DNA of 64,000 nucleotides from Akebia trifoliata (Eukaryota > Streptophyta > Magnoliopsida > Ranunculales > Lardizabalaceae). The notes beneath the pieces are model-generated. The model did no database searches, was not told the origin of the DNA, and was given only the letters and a program-made list of their open reading frames with translations. Shown piece after piece: positions 32,121 through 43,622 of the stretch (position 1 is the first letter of the stretch; every line of letters begins with the position of its first letter). The position numbers and the translations under genes were made by a program. Location of the stretch: the NCBI GenBank assembly GCA_017979445.1, contig CM030715.1, positions 27,815,169 to 27,879,168 on the forward strand. The letters run 5' to 3'.

Positions 32121-35100
32121 TGGATTGTCACGACTTAACTTTAAAATAATTATCTAGACACACCTAATAAATATACTTTAACCTAAAATACTAATTCCAT
32201 CCATCTAAAAGTAACAAACGAAATTCTTCCTCTTTTTCTCTTTAATTTTTTTTTCTTCTTTTTTGCATATTGAAAAGGTCAATGAGGATTGTAAGTTTTG
32301 ATCTCTTTTTTTTCTTAACATAATACTTCTAATTTAGTCGAAGTCATTCACATGAGAAAGTTCTATTTGGTAAGTACCTACCGAATCAATTTTGTAATGT
32401 TCAATATAAAATTTTGTTCACACCCAAGGTGGAGGATTAAAGAGTGATTTTTTGCTCACAAACTCTTAACTGCGTCGTCAAACATAACAAAAGTATTTTT
32501 GTAATTTATAAGGGTAGTTTTATAAATTAGGGATGTGATTCAATACACGAGGGTTTATGAGATTGGTGAATCCCAGATGTCTGTGAGGAATTTTTATGCC
32601 ACGTAAATCACAATTCAAGAAAGTTGTGAAATTGAGATATTTTATGTTCTAATTTCTATGATTATAGCCTACTGAGATAGACAATTTGGATGAGTTCGAC
32701 TTTGAAGCGGGCAACTTGCTTCAAAATTTCAAAGGATCTCTCTTTGCACTATGATACGTGGCTTTTCATATTTAGTATGCATCCCTACTTTTTCATCAAT
32801 ATTTGTGATATCTCCTTGAAGACACTAATGTCATGGTGCAAAGAGGGTTCCTTCAAAACTTTGAAGTAGGCTGCATGCTTTAAAGTTTTTTTTTTCGATC
32901 TGGACTTGAAGTAAAATATCTATGATTCTATGCACATATCACATCAACAAATGAAAATTTAAAGTATCTCCTCAACGTAAATCAATTATTCTAATTGAAA
33001 ACTTGTTTTTCTTTCGTCTATTCACTCTCACACCGTAAACTATCTTTATAGAAGAATAATGTTGAAGTGACCTCAATCACATTAGCAAAGTGTGAATTGA
33101 GGTCATTCCAACACAACTCTGTTATTGTCATCCTCGCTTTTACTTATTACATCCTAATTAAAAATAGAATCATGATAATCTCAAAGGAATTGTGTATCCT
33201 AAGGAGCGTAGTCTACGATTCCCGAACTTGTCACTTCAGGTAGTCAATTGAATATGTCATGTGGGTAGTCAAATTATCATGACTCTTAAAAATAAAGAAA
33301 ACAAGTGAATCTATAAGTTGGGGTGCTAATAGAAGCTCTTTTTTGGCAATTTTTTAATTTTTTACTATTTTTAATATTGAATTTTTATTTTTTGGATTTA
33401 GGATTTTACATGAGCCTAATTATAGTAATAAGTAACTATTGAAAATGTTTGACAGTGAGTTATAATGTTTTGTAATGTTGAGATTATAGTTTGAGTAAAA
33501 CCTTAGTATGTATGAAATACCACAAATACTCTTTAGGACATACATTTTAAAATAGTAGTTTAAACAGGATATTCGATAGTCTTTATTTAAAAAATACCAC
33601 AACTAACCTTTTAACAACTTTAAAAAGTTAAGAAAATGTGTTTGTTTGGGAGAGGTGACCCCTTGACCGTGGTCTTCTCTTATAGATTAATGAAAATTCA
33701 TATAAATGATAAAAAATCCCTTGTTTTATATTTTCAAAATTGTCATCTTACTCTCTTAGATGATGTCAATGATGATGATGATCATCAAATTAATTTGAGG
33801 TGTAGGTAGACATTGTGTGAAAATTGAATAATTCGACAACCCAAAACCCACAAATTTTAGAAACTAAATTTCGATGGTTCAGGACCGTCAAAATTCTCTC
33901 ATCCTCCATTAATTTGATGGTTTCGGCCTGTTGAAAAAAATATTCAATAATGAAAAATCTAATGCCTTGATTTGTTGACTATGGATTTTTTTTCATGCTG
34001 TGAGATTAGTCTAAGGTCTAGAATACTTAGACCCTTTAAATAAATATTAAATTGATTTTATTAAAATATTTAAAAATAGTTTTAAAACCTAAGTCCAATA
34101 TTCATTGAATCAAACCAACTCAAAAACTTGTGAGTTGACTCAAATATAATTATGCTAATTATATGAATATTTAAAAAATAATTTTTAATATATACATAAT
34201 TTAAATTATTATTTATTTTATCCATAAAAAATATTACATATAACGAAATAACTTGGCCAAGTTTTTAACTTGACTTGGTGCATTTTCAAACTGACTCAGA
34301 AATCTAGTTCCATCGAGTTTGGGACCAAGTCATTAAGAAATCCAATCAAGTTGATGGCGATGTATAGATATTTTTTTATTGACTCTATTGGATTTCATGA
34401 TTACTTGGCCCCAAACTCGGTGGGACGAACTTGCTGAGTCAATTAAAAAATGATCGGGTAAGGTAAAAAACTTGGTCGAGTTATTTGGTTGTACATATTA
34501 ATTGTGAAGAACAATAAAATAAATATTCTTATTTATTTAAGCCAATATTTGTAAGATTAATATAATTTATTTGGCACATTTGTCGACTTAAGAGTTTTCT
34601 AATTGATTTAATTTGATGTGAATTTTAGTTGAATTTTAGAACTATGTTATAAATATTCAAAATTATTATTAAATATTTTAATAAATTTTAGATAGATTTG
34701 ACAGGGTCTAAATGTGTTAGACCTTAGCTTGGTCTACCTACACATTAAAAATAACTTGAGAGTGATGATGATGATTCTCATCCCATTGTAGTCATCATCA
34801 CTTAGAATTTATTTTTATTAATCAATAGGCGAAGACCAAGGTCAAGGGGCATGTTATCAATCCTAAAACCTAGAATAGTCACCTTTGAAACTATCACAAT
34901 TTTTTAAATTTTATTGTTGAATGTTAGTTCAAGTATTTTCCAAAAAATTGCTTCAAAAGGTGGATTTTGGAGTGGCGTCATAGAAATTTTTTCTTAAAGA
35001 GTGTGAATTCTTGATTGTAGGACTTTTTGGTACATATTTATAATAAACGAGTCTTTACAGTCATTCTCCCTTTTTTTTGTTTTTTTTGGTGTTTTGTTAA

Positions 35101-35531
35101 AAAAAAAAAGAAGAATTAGTTAAAAATTTAAAATATTGATGTCAATGGATACCATTTAACTCTAATCAAAATAAAGAACTCTAGTTTCAGTTCCCTTTTT
35201 ATTGGAACCGATTTGAAGAGGGTTAAAATAGAACCGAATTGAAAAGAATCAGAATCGTTAAGAATTTGTTTTGTCATTTCTTTTTCTACTATGGATGATA
35301 CAAGTTTTTTCCTTTATTTTTAAAATTAATGAATATTTATAAAATTCTTTAATTTTTCATAAATTAAAATGAGTTGTCTTCTAAAAATTTGTTATTTGTA
35401 GAAAAGATGAATTTCAATGTCTAAAAAAAATCATTAACTCTTAGTCGAAAATTTTGTAATTAAGTGAATATACATACATATATTTTTGTAATGTGTTAAT
35501 TTTTTTATTTTTAATTTTTAATTTTTTTTAT

Positions 35532-35535
<4 letters not shown>
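32121..35535. other. Foldback-rich intergenic region
   Basis: No gene recognised. Visible structures include an imperfect foldback at about 32,690-32,900 (caaaggatctctctttgcac against gtgcaaagagggttccttca) and a short hairpin at 33,060-33,113 (gttgaagtgacctcaatcac against tgtgaattgaggtcattcca). A reverse copy of the 28,755 repeat lies at 33,820-33,995, followed by AT-rich filler. Confidence 0.5.
33820..33995. repeat. Dispersed repeat with gccgtcgaatt motifs, copy B (inverted)
   Basis: Contains caaattttagaaactaaatt, attctctcatcctccattaa and tttgatggtttcggcctg, which are the reverse complement of segments of 28,755-29,000. Confidence 0.6.

Positions 35536-35582
<47 letters not shown>
35536..35582. 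repeat. (TA)n tract left of foldback copy 3
   Basis: About 23 TA units directly before the element. Confidence 0.95.
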
Positions 35583-35585
<3 letters not shown>

Positions 35586-35978
35586 AGGATCAAGGGACAG
35601 ATGAAAAAACATATGTAAAAACAACGTAATATTAATAAATTTTCAAAATATGAGTTAGAAGTTTCGGATTGAGCTGATTTTTTGTGAGGATGATCTCTAT
35701 GATGGGAAGATCATCCGGAAAAAAAAATCAGTCCAATCTGAAACTTCTAACCCCATTAAAAGTGATTTAGAATGTGGACTGTCGACTTTTTGCTATTTTT
35801 TTTTCAATAATTTGTAAATCACTTTTGATGGATTTAGAAGTTTCAGATTGAGCTGATTTTTTGTGAGAATAATCTTCTCATCATAGTGATCATCGTCGTT
35901 AAAAATCAGCTCAATCTAAAACCTCTAACCCATATTTTGAAAACTCATTATTTTTACATATGTCCCTTGAACCGCCCC
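35583..35978. mobile_element. Two-hairpin foldback element, copy 3 (diverged)
   Basis: The outer inverted ends are tcaagggacagatg and tatgtcccttga. Two stem-loops share the arms gttagaagtttcggattgag / tcaatctaaaacctctaacc and a gtggactgtcgacttttt spacer. It is the same architecture as 10,779-11,133 but a clearly different subfamily by sequence. (TA)n is on the left and a tatatata tract on the right. Confidence 0.85.
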
Positions 35979-36641
35979 ATATGTATATATATATTTCATT
36001 TGAATCTTGAAAATTGGAATCAACGAATAATTATGTTTCTTGGTAGTTCTAGTTCCACTTACTTTAGAATCAAAATACAAACATAAAAAAAAAAAAAAAA
36101 ATTAAATATAAATGACTTTGGTTCTAAATACCTTAGTAATCGAAACTCGAGCCAACCCAATGACTACCTCTAACTTAAAACCCTTTTTTATTTTTATAAA
36201 TATATCTTATGATTGAACATCTACACATTAGGCTCATGGTCATCCAAAATCAATTTTTTTTTTTTTAAACAGTTCAAGATATGTGCAAGGCGAGTCAACT
36301 CGGTCTGTAGCCGGGTTTGAAAACGGTCTCCCTCTCAAGCTTAACATAGGTGATCCACTGAAGCTCGTTTCGCAGTTAGAAAACGAAGACACACACAACA
36401 GTACTTCTTCAGGTCTTCCCGTCTCCGAACTCACACAGGTGACATTTATAAGATTTATATTTCTTTATTTCCCTAAAGTTTCCATTTTTTCTAATTAATT
36501 TCTGTTCTCCATTTTTTCCTTTTATCAAATTAGGGTTTTTGACGAATTCATCGATATGATTTAATCATTCTAGGGTTTTCAAATTGAAAATTTTCTGTAT
36601 TGTTTGAGTTTTAACTTTCCAACAATTTTCTTTGATTATCC
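35979..36641 (+). other. Upstream region and probable 5' UTR of the PPR gene
   Basis: It contains an A-run (36,086-36,101) and a more GC-rich block at 36,280-36,438 that reads open (MQGESTRSVAGFENG...) up to a cacacag|gtgaca splice-donor-like site at 36,439. An acceptor-like aaattag occurs near 36,533. This could be a 5' UTR exon with an intron, or a fragment of unknown origin. There is no transcript evidence. Confidence 0.35.
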
Positions 36642-38126
36642 ATGGCCGAAAACCCTAGAATTGGACCCCCAAAACTTTCTCTAAAACCCTCAAACAACAC
36701 TAGTCCTCCTTCATATGAAACCACTTTTCTTCCAAGACCACAAACATTTCCTTCTTACAGAGAAACTCCAAACATCTCTCAAATGGCGAAAATTCTCTGT
36801 GAAATCCTCTCCAACGTTCCCGTCCCTGAACTCGAAGCGACCTTAACTCGCAGCGGGATTCAACCCTTACCCGAGCACGTCGAAGAGGTGTTAAAGCTCT
36901 CTTACGGGTGTCCAGCCGCGGCGGTGAAGTTCTTTAGATGGGCAGGATTATCGAACAAACACACGACTTTTTCGTGGAACCTTATGGTTGATTTACTCGG
37001 TAAGAATCTCCTTTTCGAAACAATGTGGGATGCAATTCGATCAATGAAGCAAGAAGGCATGCTCTCGATGGCTACCTTTGCTTCGGTGTTTGGAAGCTAT
37101 TGCATGGCGGGTAAGATTAGCGAAGCTATAATGACGTTTGACGTCATGGATCGGTACGGAATTCAACAAGACGTTATTGGTGTGAATTCGCTTCTTAGTG
37201 CAATATGTCGTGAGGATAACCAAACTTCAAAGGCTCAAGAATTCTTCGAGCGGATTAAGACGAAGATTGCACCGGATGCTGACACGTTTGCAATTCTTTT
37301 AGAAGGTTGGGAGAAGGTAGGGAATGTTACCAAGGCAAAGAACACATTTGGGGAGATGGTTATTCGTGTCGGATGGAGCCCACAAAATATGTCGGCTTAC
37401 GATGCGTTCTTGACTACTCTTGTCCGTGGATCTCAAGCTGATGAGGCGATCAAGTTTTTAATCGTCATGAAAGGGAAGAGCTGTCTTCCAGGTATGAAAT
37501 TCTTCTCCAATGCTCTCGATATTCTTATTAAGCAAAACGATTCGACTCAAGCCATACCTCTTTGGGACATCATGGTCGGTAGCGGCTTAGTACCCAATCT
37601 TATAATGTACAATGCGATGATTGGCTTGCTTTGCAACAACAACAAGTTCGACGTCGCCATACGTTTACTTGACGAGATGGTCTTCCATGGTGCTTTCCCC
37701 GATTCTCTGACATATAATATGATTTTCCAATGTTTGATAAAGAACAAGAAAGTTCGTGAAGTGGGTAGGTTTTTCCTTGAGATGACAAAGAATGAATGGC
37801 CTCCAACACATACGAACTGTGCAGCGGCCATCACGATGTTCTTTGATGGTGATGATCCCGAGGTGGCAATCGAGGTGTGGAGGTACATGATTGAGAATCG
37901 TGTTTCACCGATTGATGAAAGTTCGAATGAATTGCTTGTTGGGCTTAGCCGCTTGGATAGGTTATCGTCGGTGAGAAGATTCTTTGATGAAATGCTCGCT
38001 AGAAGGATTGATGTCTATGAGTCCACTATGAGGAAGTTGAAAAATGCTTTTATTAAGAAAGGGAGGAGCGGAGAGGATACGTATAACCATATAGCAAAGA
38101 AATGGAAAGCCCACTCGAGAAAGTAG
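36642..38126 (+). CDS. P-class pentatricopeptide-repeat (PPR) protein
   Basis: This is an intronless 494-aa ORF, typical of plant PPR genes. After an about 60-residue Pro/Ser-rich leader comes PNISQMAKILCEILSN and an about 40-residue helical region. About ten or eleven P-type 35-residue repeats follow, from around residue 107 to near the end. Clear examples are NLIMYNAMIGLLCNNNKFD, SLTYNMIFQCLIKNKKVRE and DTFAILLEGWEKVGNVTKA. There is no E, E+ or DYW tail, so it is P-class. P-class proteins bind organellar RNA one base per repeat and act in stability, splicing or translation. The leader is plausible as a mitochondrial or plastid targeting sequence, but I cannot decide which. The ATG at 36,642 precedes an aaaaccctag context. 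Downstream, AT-rich 3' sequence follows. It is unrelated in class to the PPR pseudogene at 2.2 kb, which is PLS-like. Confidence 0.93.
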   Translation: MAENPRIGPPKLSLKPSNNTSPPSYETTFLPRPQTFPSYRETPNISQMAKILCEILSNVPVPELEATLTRSGIQPLPEHVEEVLKLSYGCPAAAVKFFRWAGLSNKHTTFSWNLMVDLLGKNLLFETMWDAIRSMKQEGMLSMATFASVFGSYCMAGKISEAIMTFDVMDRYGIQQDVIGVNSLLSAICREDNQTSKAQEFFERIKTKIAPDADTFAILLEGWEKVGNVTKAKNTFGEMVIRVGWSPQNMSAYDAFLTTLVRGSQADEAIKFLIVMKGKSCLPGMKFFSNALDILIKQNDSTQAIPLWDIMVGSGLVPNLIMYNAMIGLLCNNNKFDVAIRLLDEMVFHGAFPDSLTYNMIFQCLIKNKKVREVGRFFLEMTKNEWPPTHTNCAAAITMFFDGDDPEVAIEVWRYMIENRVSPIDESSNELLVGLSRLDRLSSVRRFFDEMLARRIDVYESTMRKLKNAFIKKGRSGEDTYNHIAKKWKAHSRK

Positions 38127-39689
38127 TATGTTTTTACCATTCTCGTTTTATCTTTTGGTGTTTCTTTTGTAGGGTATTGAGAATGTTACATATATGGGGG
38201 AGTTTGAAGATGGAAAGCGACCGATCAGAGGCAATGGGTTTCTACCAGTACCTTTGTTACTAGTTTTAATTGTGATTAACTAACTCCATAGTTCGATATT
38301 TCATTTTCAGACACTTCTTTATAAATTGGCTTCTATTGCATCACCTTTCTCTTGCTTTTCCATTTTTTCCTTTTTTTCCATTTCATGTTCTTTTTCACTG
38401 CACTTTATTTCCCTTATCACCCGCAGCAATTTGCTTCTCTTGATTCATACATCCTGCTTAATGAGATGTGTTAACCCAACTGATTAAGTGGGGACTTGGT
38501 GGATCCTTTTTTGCTTGATGCAGCGATCAGCAATTTCAGTGTCTTGTTTGTCTCAAAAATTGGTTATGAGAGACAACCTCAGGTGGTGAATTATCCCATG
38601 GTTTCCTTCTAGTAGATTCTATTTCTTATGGAGATTATTTCTTGTGCAGGTTCTATATCCTGTTGTTTGCTCATAATTTAATCATGAATAGAAGTGCTTC
38701 ACTTTTGTATGTGTGATCCATGAATAGAAGTGCTTCACTTTTGTATGCATGACCTGAAGAGAAAGAATTCTGCAGTTGGTGTTTTCATCGGTCAACTTTC
38801 GCATTCCTTATACTTCATCAGATTTTTCCGGCTTCTGGTATGTAACCTCCATTTGTAATGGGTTTTGGAGATGGGTCTAGCAGCCTGCAACACATTGTTT
38901 GTTCTCTGTTCCTTAGCTGAAAAGGTTGAAAAATAGGTTAACAAGGGAGAGAACAAAGGAATCCTTTAGAGGGAAACCAAGATAATAAAGAAGGAAAACA
39001 TAACAAGATATTGAGTGCTCCAGTGTGACCTAAGCTTTCTATGGGAGAAAATTCTGAAATGGAGAGATTCAAAGTCTAAAATAAAGGCCCCCAACAGAGG
39101 AGATAGGGAATGGTATTTGATAGATACAATAATTTAGGCAACGAGAAGAGTCATGGAGTGGAGGTTTTTGGAGTGTTGCCCATGTATCCCACGATCCAAA
39201 CCCATTTGTTGGTTTGTAATGGTTAGAATGAGGCTTGTTTGCAGTTTTAAGAAGTACAGGAATGCCTTACTTTCTAACGTGTTCCAACATCGTTCCAATG
39301 CAATTTTTGATGTGGGCTACCCACTTCCTTTGGTATTTGACATGCAATTTGTCTTCTCAAGAAAAAGAGAGGGGGCGGGGGGGGGGGGGGGGTTCTAACT
39401 TTCTGGTTGCTCAATAGGCCCTTCTTGATTTATGTTATTTTGGTTGTTCTCTACTTTTTGTTGGAGCTGTTCATTTTTCACAAGTGATTTCTTCTTAACA
39501 TTGGGGTGCTTATGTTGTCATTTTCCCCTCGACTACATTTGCAACTGAAGAGTTAAACTTGTTTAAAATCATCAATAGGGTAACACCATCGTATTTGGGT
39601 TATTTGTTGTGCCCTTGGATTTTGACCCTGTAGCCCATGTTCTTTGCTTTTTTTTTTTTTTTTTAACATCATAAATCATTCCTACAGTC
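38127..39689 (+). other. 3' flank of the PPR gene and intergenic DNA
   Basis: The probable 3' UTR runs to about 38,400. A 30-bp sequence starting tgaatagaagtgcttcactt is tandemly repeated (38,682-38,711 and 38,718-38,747). A G-run lies at about 39,376-39,392 and a T-run near 39,650. No further gene recognised. Confidence 0.45.
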
Positions 39690-41200
39690 GATGTAAAACA
39701 TGTTGGGATGAACTATTTTTTTCCTCTCATTCCTCGAGATCTATACGACGAACCATCGAGATTTAGGTTTTCTCTACCAATTTCGAGGTTTATGTTAGCA
39801 GGGTATTTGTGGAAAGACACTTTGACACGCTCAAGTTTGACTGTGAATAATGTAGTGTTCACTGTTGTTGTGCATGAAGGGTGTTGGCTTTCCCACTATA
39901 TGTGATATCCTTTTCGTGGAGCCAAGGTCGGCCAAAAATTATGTGGCAAGCGCGCATAGGGACAATGTCTCCTAAAATTTGATCCTTGTATGCACATATG
40001 CTAAATGCAATGTTGCACTGTTGAGTGACTTGCTTGCGCTATTCATTATCAACCCAACCTATTGAATAAGGTTTAGGGTGTGAAGTTGTGGGAAGCTTGA
40101 GAGCTTCTACCATTATGCAACGAGATGATGTTCTTGCTACTCCCATTATCAACGATCAACTGGCACAACTTACCTTGAACTTTGCAAGTGGTGCGGAACA
40201 AACTATGCCTTCTACGACGATCAACATGTTGGACGGAAAGAAGGTTGCGAATTACGCAAAAAATAACTTCTCCATCTTCATCATTTTCATATGCATCATA
40301 AAACTTAACTCCATCGTCATCTCCGACATTATCAACATCATCCTAACGTTCTCATTCGACCTCTGCAACTAGGACTTGTTGACCACATGCCATACTTTAA
40401 GCATTTGTTTAGCTTGGGGTATGCATAAGGATGGGTTGGTTTGGGTTTAGGTAGGGATGGCTGATTGTTGTTGGTTTGATTGGGGTAAGAAGGGGTGGAA
40501 TTAGTGTTGTTTTGAGGCTGGGATGAAGGTTTAGGTTGGTTAGTAGGTGGAGGTAGAGGTGTGTGTAGATGGACCATGTTGGGGCTGATTTCGAGGTGAT
40601 TTAAGTGTCGTAAGAGAGAGGGGCAGAATGTGAGTAATTGGTTCGACGATTATTGTTGTAAGAAGGTTTGGAAAAGGACTTGTGTTCGGTCTTCAAAGAC
40701 TCTACCTTCAATGCGTTGTTGATGGCAGCATGAAGGGAGGTGTATTGATGTGTTCGCGTGTATCTTCCTATTTAGCCCATTAACTAATTGGCCAATTGTT
40801 TGATCTTTGTTCTCGTGGAGCTCGTTATGTGAGAGAAGGCGGGAGAAGTCATCAACACATTCTTATACTCTTTAGGATCCTTGCCTACCATTTTTGTAGG
40901 TTGATGAATCAGGTTTTGATGTAATTAGGTGGTAAGTACATTTTCTTAAGTAATTACTTTATGGCTGGCCATGAGTGCACTTGTCTAAAGCTTTGACGTA
41001 GTCGATCTTGTTGGAGATGGTCTCATCAAGATAAGGCTGTCTCGGTTAGCTTAAAAGCCACAAGTTTGACCTTCTTATCCTTGGAAATTCCCATGTAATT
41101 GAAGAACCTTTTGACATTGGAGATCCAATCAAGGAAATCTTCAATGTACAAGAGCCCATGGAAGGTAGGAATATTCACTCCTTAGTTGAAGTGAATTATG
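39690..41200 (-). mobile_element. Ty3/Gypsy gag-protease remnant
   Basis: Read on the minus strand from about 41,195 down, gag gives VNIPTFHGLLYIEDFLDWIS, then VKRFFNYMGISKDKKVKLVA. A degenerate zinc-knuckle region lies near 40,440-40,380 (KCLKYG). Next comes a retropepsin: RRRHSLFRTTCKVQGKLCQL, then IVDNGSSKNIIS near 40,165-40,125, where the catalytic DSG/DTG is DNG. Further on are CNIAFSICAYKDQILGD and ACHIIFGRPWLHEKDI near 39,960-39,905, the conserved (L/F)GRPW end of the protease. Stops interrupt the frame, and no reverse transcriptase, integrase or LTR is visible in the neighbourhood. It is an isolated, decayed fragment. Confidence 0.88.
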
Positions 41201-41253
41201 ATTTGTTATGTATTTGTATAATTTTATTTTGATGTTCTAAGCCTATTAGCACT

Positions 41254-42477
41254 AGTGTAGTCAAGACAAGTAGCTCAAGGTGGGGCACATCGAAGGCTCT
41301 TCAATGCATGCGAGGCGAGGCAGTGTAAGTCAAGCGCACGCCTTGACTATGCTTTAGTCAAGGTGCACTAGGCGCACGCCTCATTGAAAATTGAATAAAA
41401 TAAATATGTTATTTAAGAAAGACACTAGTTTCATATTTGATTGCGTAATCTCTATATACAAAAGAAAATTTATTTGGAAAGTAAAATTTTTTGCATTGAA
41501 AAAATTTAATTGTTCATTTTGTCATTTTTATTGGCACGAGCCCGTAAGGGTCAATTAGGGCTTGGTTGGCTTAGGCTCGATAAAGGGTATAAGGTTGGTT
41601 CAAGGTAGTTGACCTCTTTAGGTGTCGGGTAAGGGCTCAACCAAGTTTGGCATGAACTTGGACATTGACAACCCTAGTCATTGTTGAAAATACCAGAATG
41701 TATTGGTATCGGCCAAGATCGATATGAAACATAGATCCTGAAACATTGAATGTTCCGAGAATGTATCAAATAATATAATATCGATTTTTTCCTTGATCAA
41801 AACATTTCACCAATATGACATTTTTCTGCCCTTATTCTCGTTCTTATTCCTCTATAATTTTTCTATTACTGTTGATCGTTCTTTTTCTTGAAGTGTTGAA
41901 TTCTTGACTTGTTTATAAAAATTCATATTTATATATAGGGGAATGCTAACGTCCAAGACCTCATGGGGATGTTAGATTTCTCCGACACATTTACTTTTCA
42001 ATAATACCTCTGTCTAGTTTGTCTTTTAGTGAAAAACATTAGGGTAAGTTGGTCTTATACATAATAAGTGCATGTCTTTCAAATTAATGCTTGTTTACAT
42101 AATAAATGCATTACTTGCCAAAGCATTTAATGCAAACAAGATATTTAAATTCAAAGACTAAAATGACTTTGGCATTATTATGTGAAAGACATGCATTTAT
42201 TATTTATTGTGTAAAAGACCAACATACCCTTATCTTTTTCAATAAAAGACAAAACGAGCAAGGGTATTATTGAAAAACAATATGTTGGAGAACGCTAATG
42301 TTCCCATGAGGTCTTGGATGTTAGCATTCCCCTTAAATATATTATACTTGTAAAATTTTAGAATCAATATTTCACTAATTTTATTTTTTATTTTTATAAT
42401 TTTATTTGACTTGCTTCACTCAAGCATGCACCTCAAGCACTAGGAGGTCTTAGTGCCTTTCACCCATAACGACACTG
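41254..42477. mobile_element. Possible Mutator-like element with 9-bp duplication, carrying a nested foldback
   Basis: The nonamer attagcact stands at 41,245-41,253 and at 42,478-42,486. The enclosed ends share only a short inverted AGTGT.GT motif. Inside are the motif aggcgcacgcctcat and a complete nested foldback (41,937-42,333). A 9-bp target duplication is typical of Mutator-like elements, but the weak terminal repeats leave this tentative. Confidence 0.35.
41937..42333. mobile_element. Nearly full-length palindromic foldback element, TA-flanked
   Basis: The left end (aggggaatgctaacgtccaa, then gacctcatggggatg) and right end (catgaggtcttggatgttag, then cattcccct) are inverted repeats. 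The pairing continues inward (caataatacc / ggtattattg; gtcttttagtgaaaaa / caataaaagac; aagttggtctta / aagaccaac). The whole 397 bp can fold into one long hairpin. TA dinucleotides flank both ends, as expected for a TA-targeting element. Confidence 0.85.
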
Positions 42478-42764
42478 ATTAGCACTTTTATATAAGCATG
42501 TACATGTTCTAAATAATTGGATATATTGATAGCTAATTCACTATATTAAAAAAAGGTATACAATAGCACTAGAATGTAGTACGCTTATTATAATTATTGT
42601 TTTACAAAGTGGAACAATATCGATCTTCATCTCCATGTCTAATGTGTTGGTTTATTGTAGTTAGATGATATAGTGTGTGTTTTCATGTCTGTTTTATCAT
42701 TCTCTACAATGAAATGACATGATTTTCAATGTTTCCTTTATTTCGCACTATTCCCATAAGAGTT

Positions 42765-42931
42765 GCTGGAGTGACCTCAAGCTGGAACCTCATATCGCAC
42801 TTCTTGACGTGGAAGTGGATAGGAACTATAAATGTTTTTTCACTCAAAGCTCGATGAAAAGCATTTATGGTTCCCATACACTTTCACGTCAAGAAATGCG
42901 ATATGAGGTTCCAACTTGAGGTCACTCCAGC
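42765..42931. mobile_element. Foldback element related to part of the tandem unit
   Basis: The left arm gctggagtgacctcaagctg, then gaacctcatatcgcacttct, then tgacgtggaagtggat, is matched by the right arm in reverse complement (cactttcacgtcaagaaatg, cgatatgaggttccaacttg, aggtcactccagc). Arms are about 70 bp. The sequence of one arm resembles the tandem-unit segment around 4,497-4,605 (tgacgtgaaggtggat, ggtcacttcagcatta), so the same family is embedded in each 2.1-kb unit. Confidence 0.85.
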
Positions 42932-42984
42932 ATTGTTCTTCCCATAATATCTCTAAAATTTTAATTTGCAATCTGCTTGAAACA

Positions 42985-43622
42985 GTTCCAAGAAATGTTT
43001 CTATTTCTAAATTGGTCAAAATAAACATCAAAACCGAAATTTAATGCCTTGTAAGTCGTTAGTGTCATTCTCATGATACTCTTAGGGCTACGCTTGCATA
43101 GTCATACAGTTAGCTATTGTCATTCCCATGACACTATTATCTTCTAGCTTCACTTGCCTACGTTCAATATGTCGCTATTATCTTCTCACAACACTCTTAC
43201 AGCTTTATTGTCTTGGGTCCAATAAGTCATTATTGACATTCCTATGATTCTCTTTTGGCTTTATTAAGCACAAGTCTTGTAAGTTGCTATCCTCATCATC
43301 ACAACGTCCCTCAAAATTTTGGGCTCCAGTCTAATAAGTTGTTATCGTTGCCCCTTGACTCCCTTTTAACTTAATTGGACCAAGTCCAACAAATGCTATT
43401 CCCATTCATACAATGTCCTAGTTTCATTTGTCTCTGTTTCAAAATGTTCATTTGAATTCATTAGCCTTAAGGATACCCGATTCTCCTAAGAAAGACACTT
43501 AAGAGATAGACTGGGCAAAGGAGCATTGGTTCTGTTTGTTGAGATTGGAAAAATTGCAGAAATGTTTCCATTTCTAAACTGATCGAAATAAACATCAAAA
43601 CCAAAATTTAACGCCTTGTGTT
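42985..43622. repeat. Degenerate 60-70 bp tandem repeats between a direct repeat
   Basis: A block containing aaatgtttctatttctaaat followed by aaataaacatcaaaacc and gccttgt occurs at about 42,990-43,053 and again at 43,559-43,620. Between them (about 43,050-43,420) a motif like taagtcgttattgtcattcc, tatgacactctt and gctttattgg recurs about six times with strong divergence. Non-coding. Confidence 0.6.
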
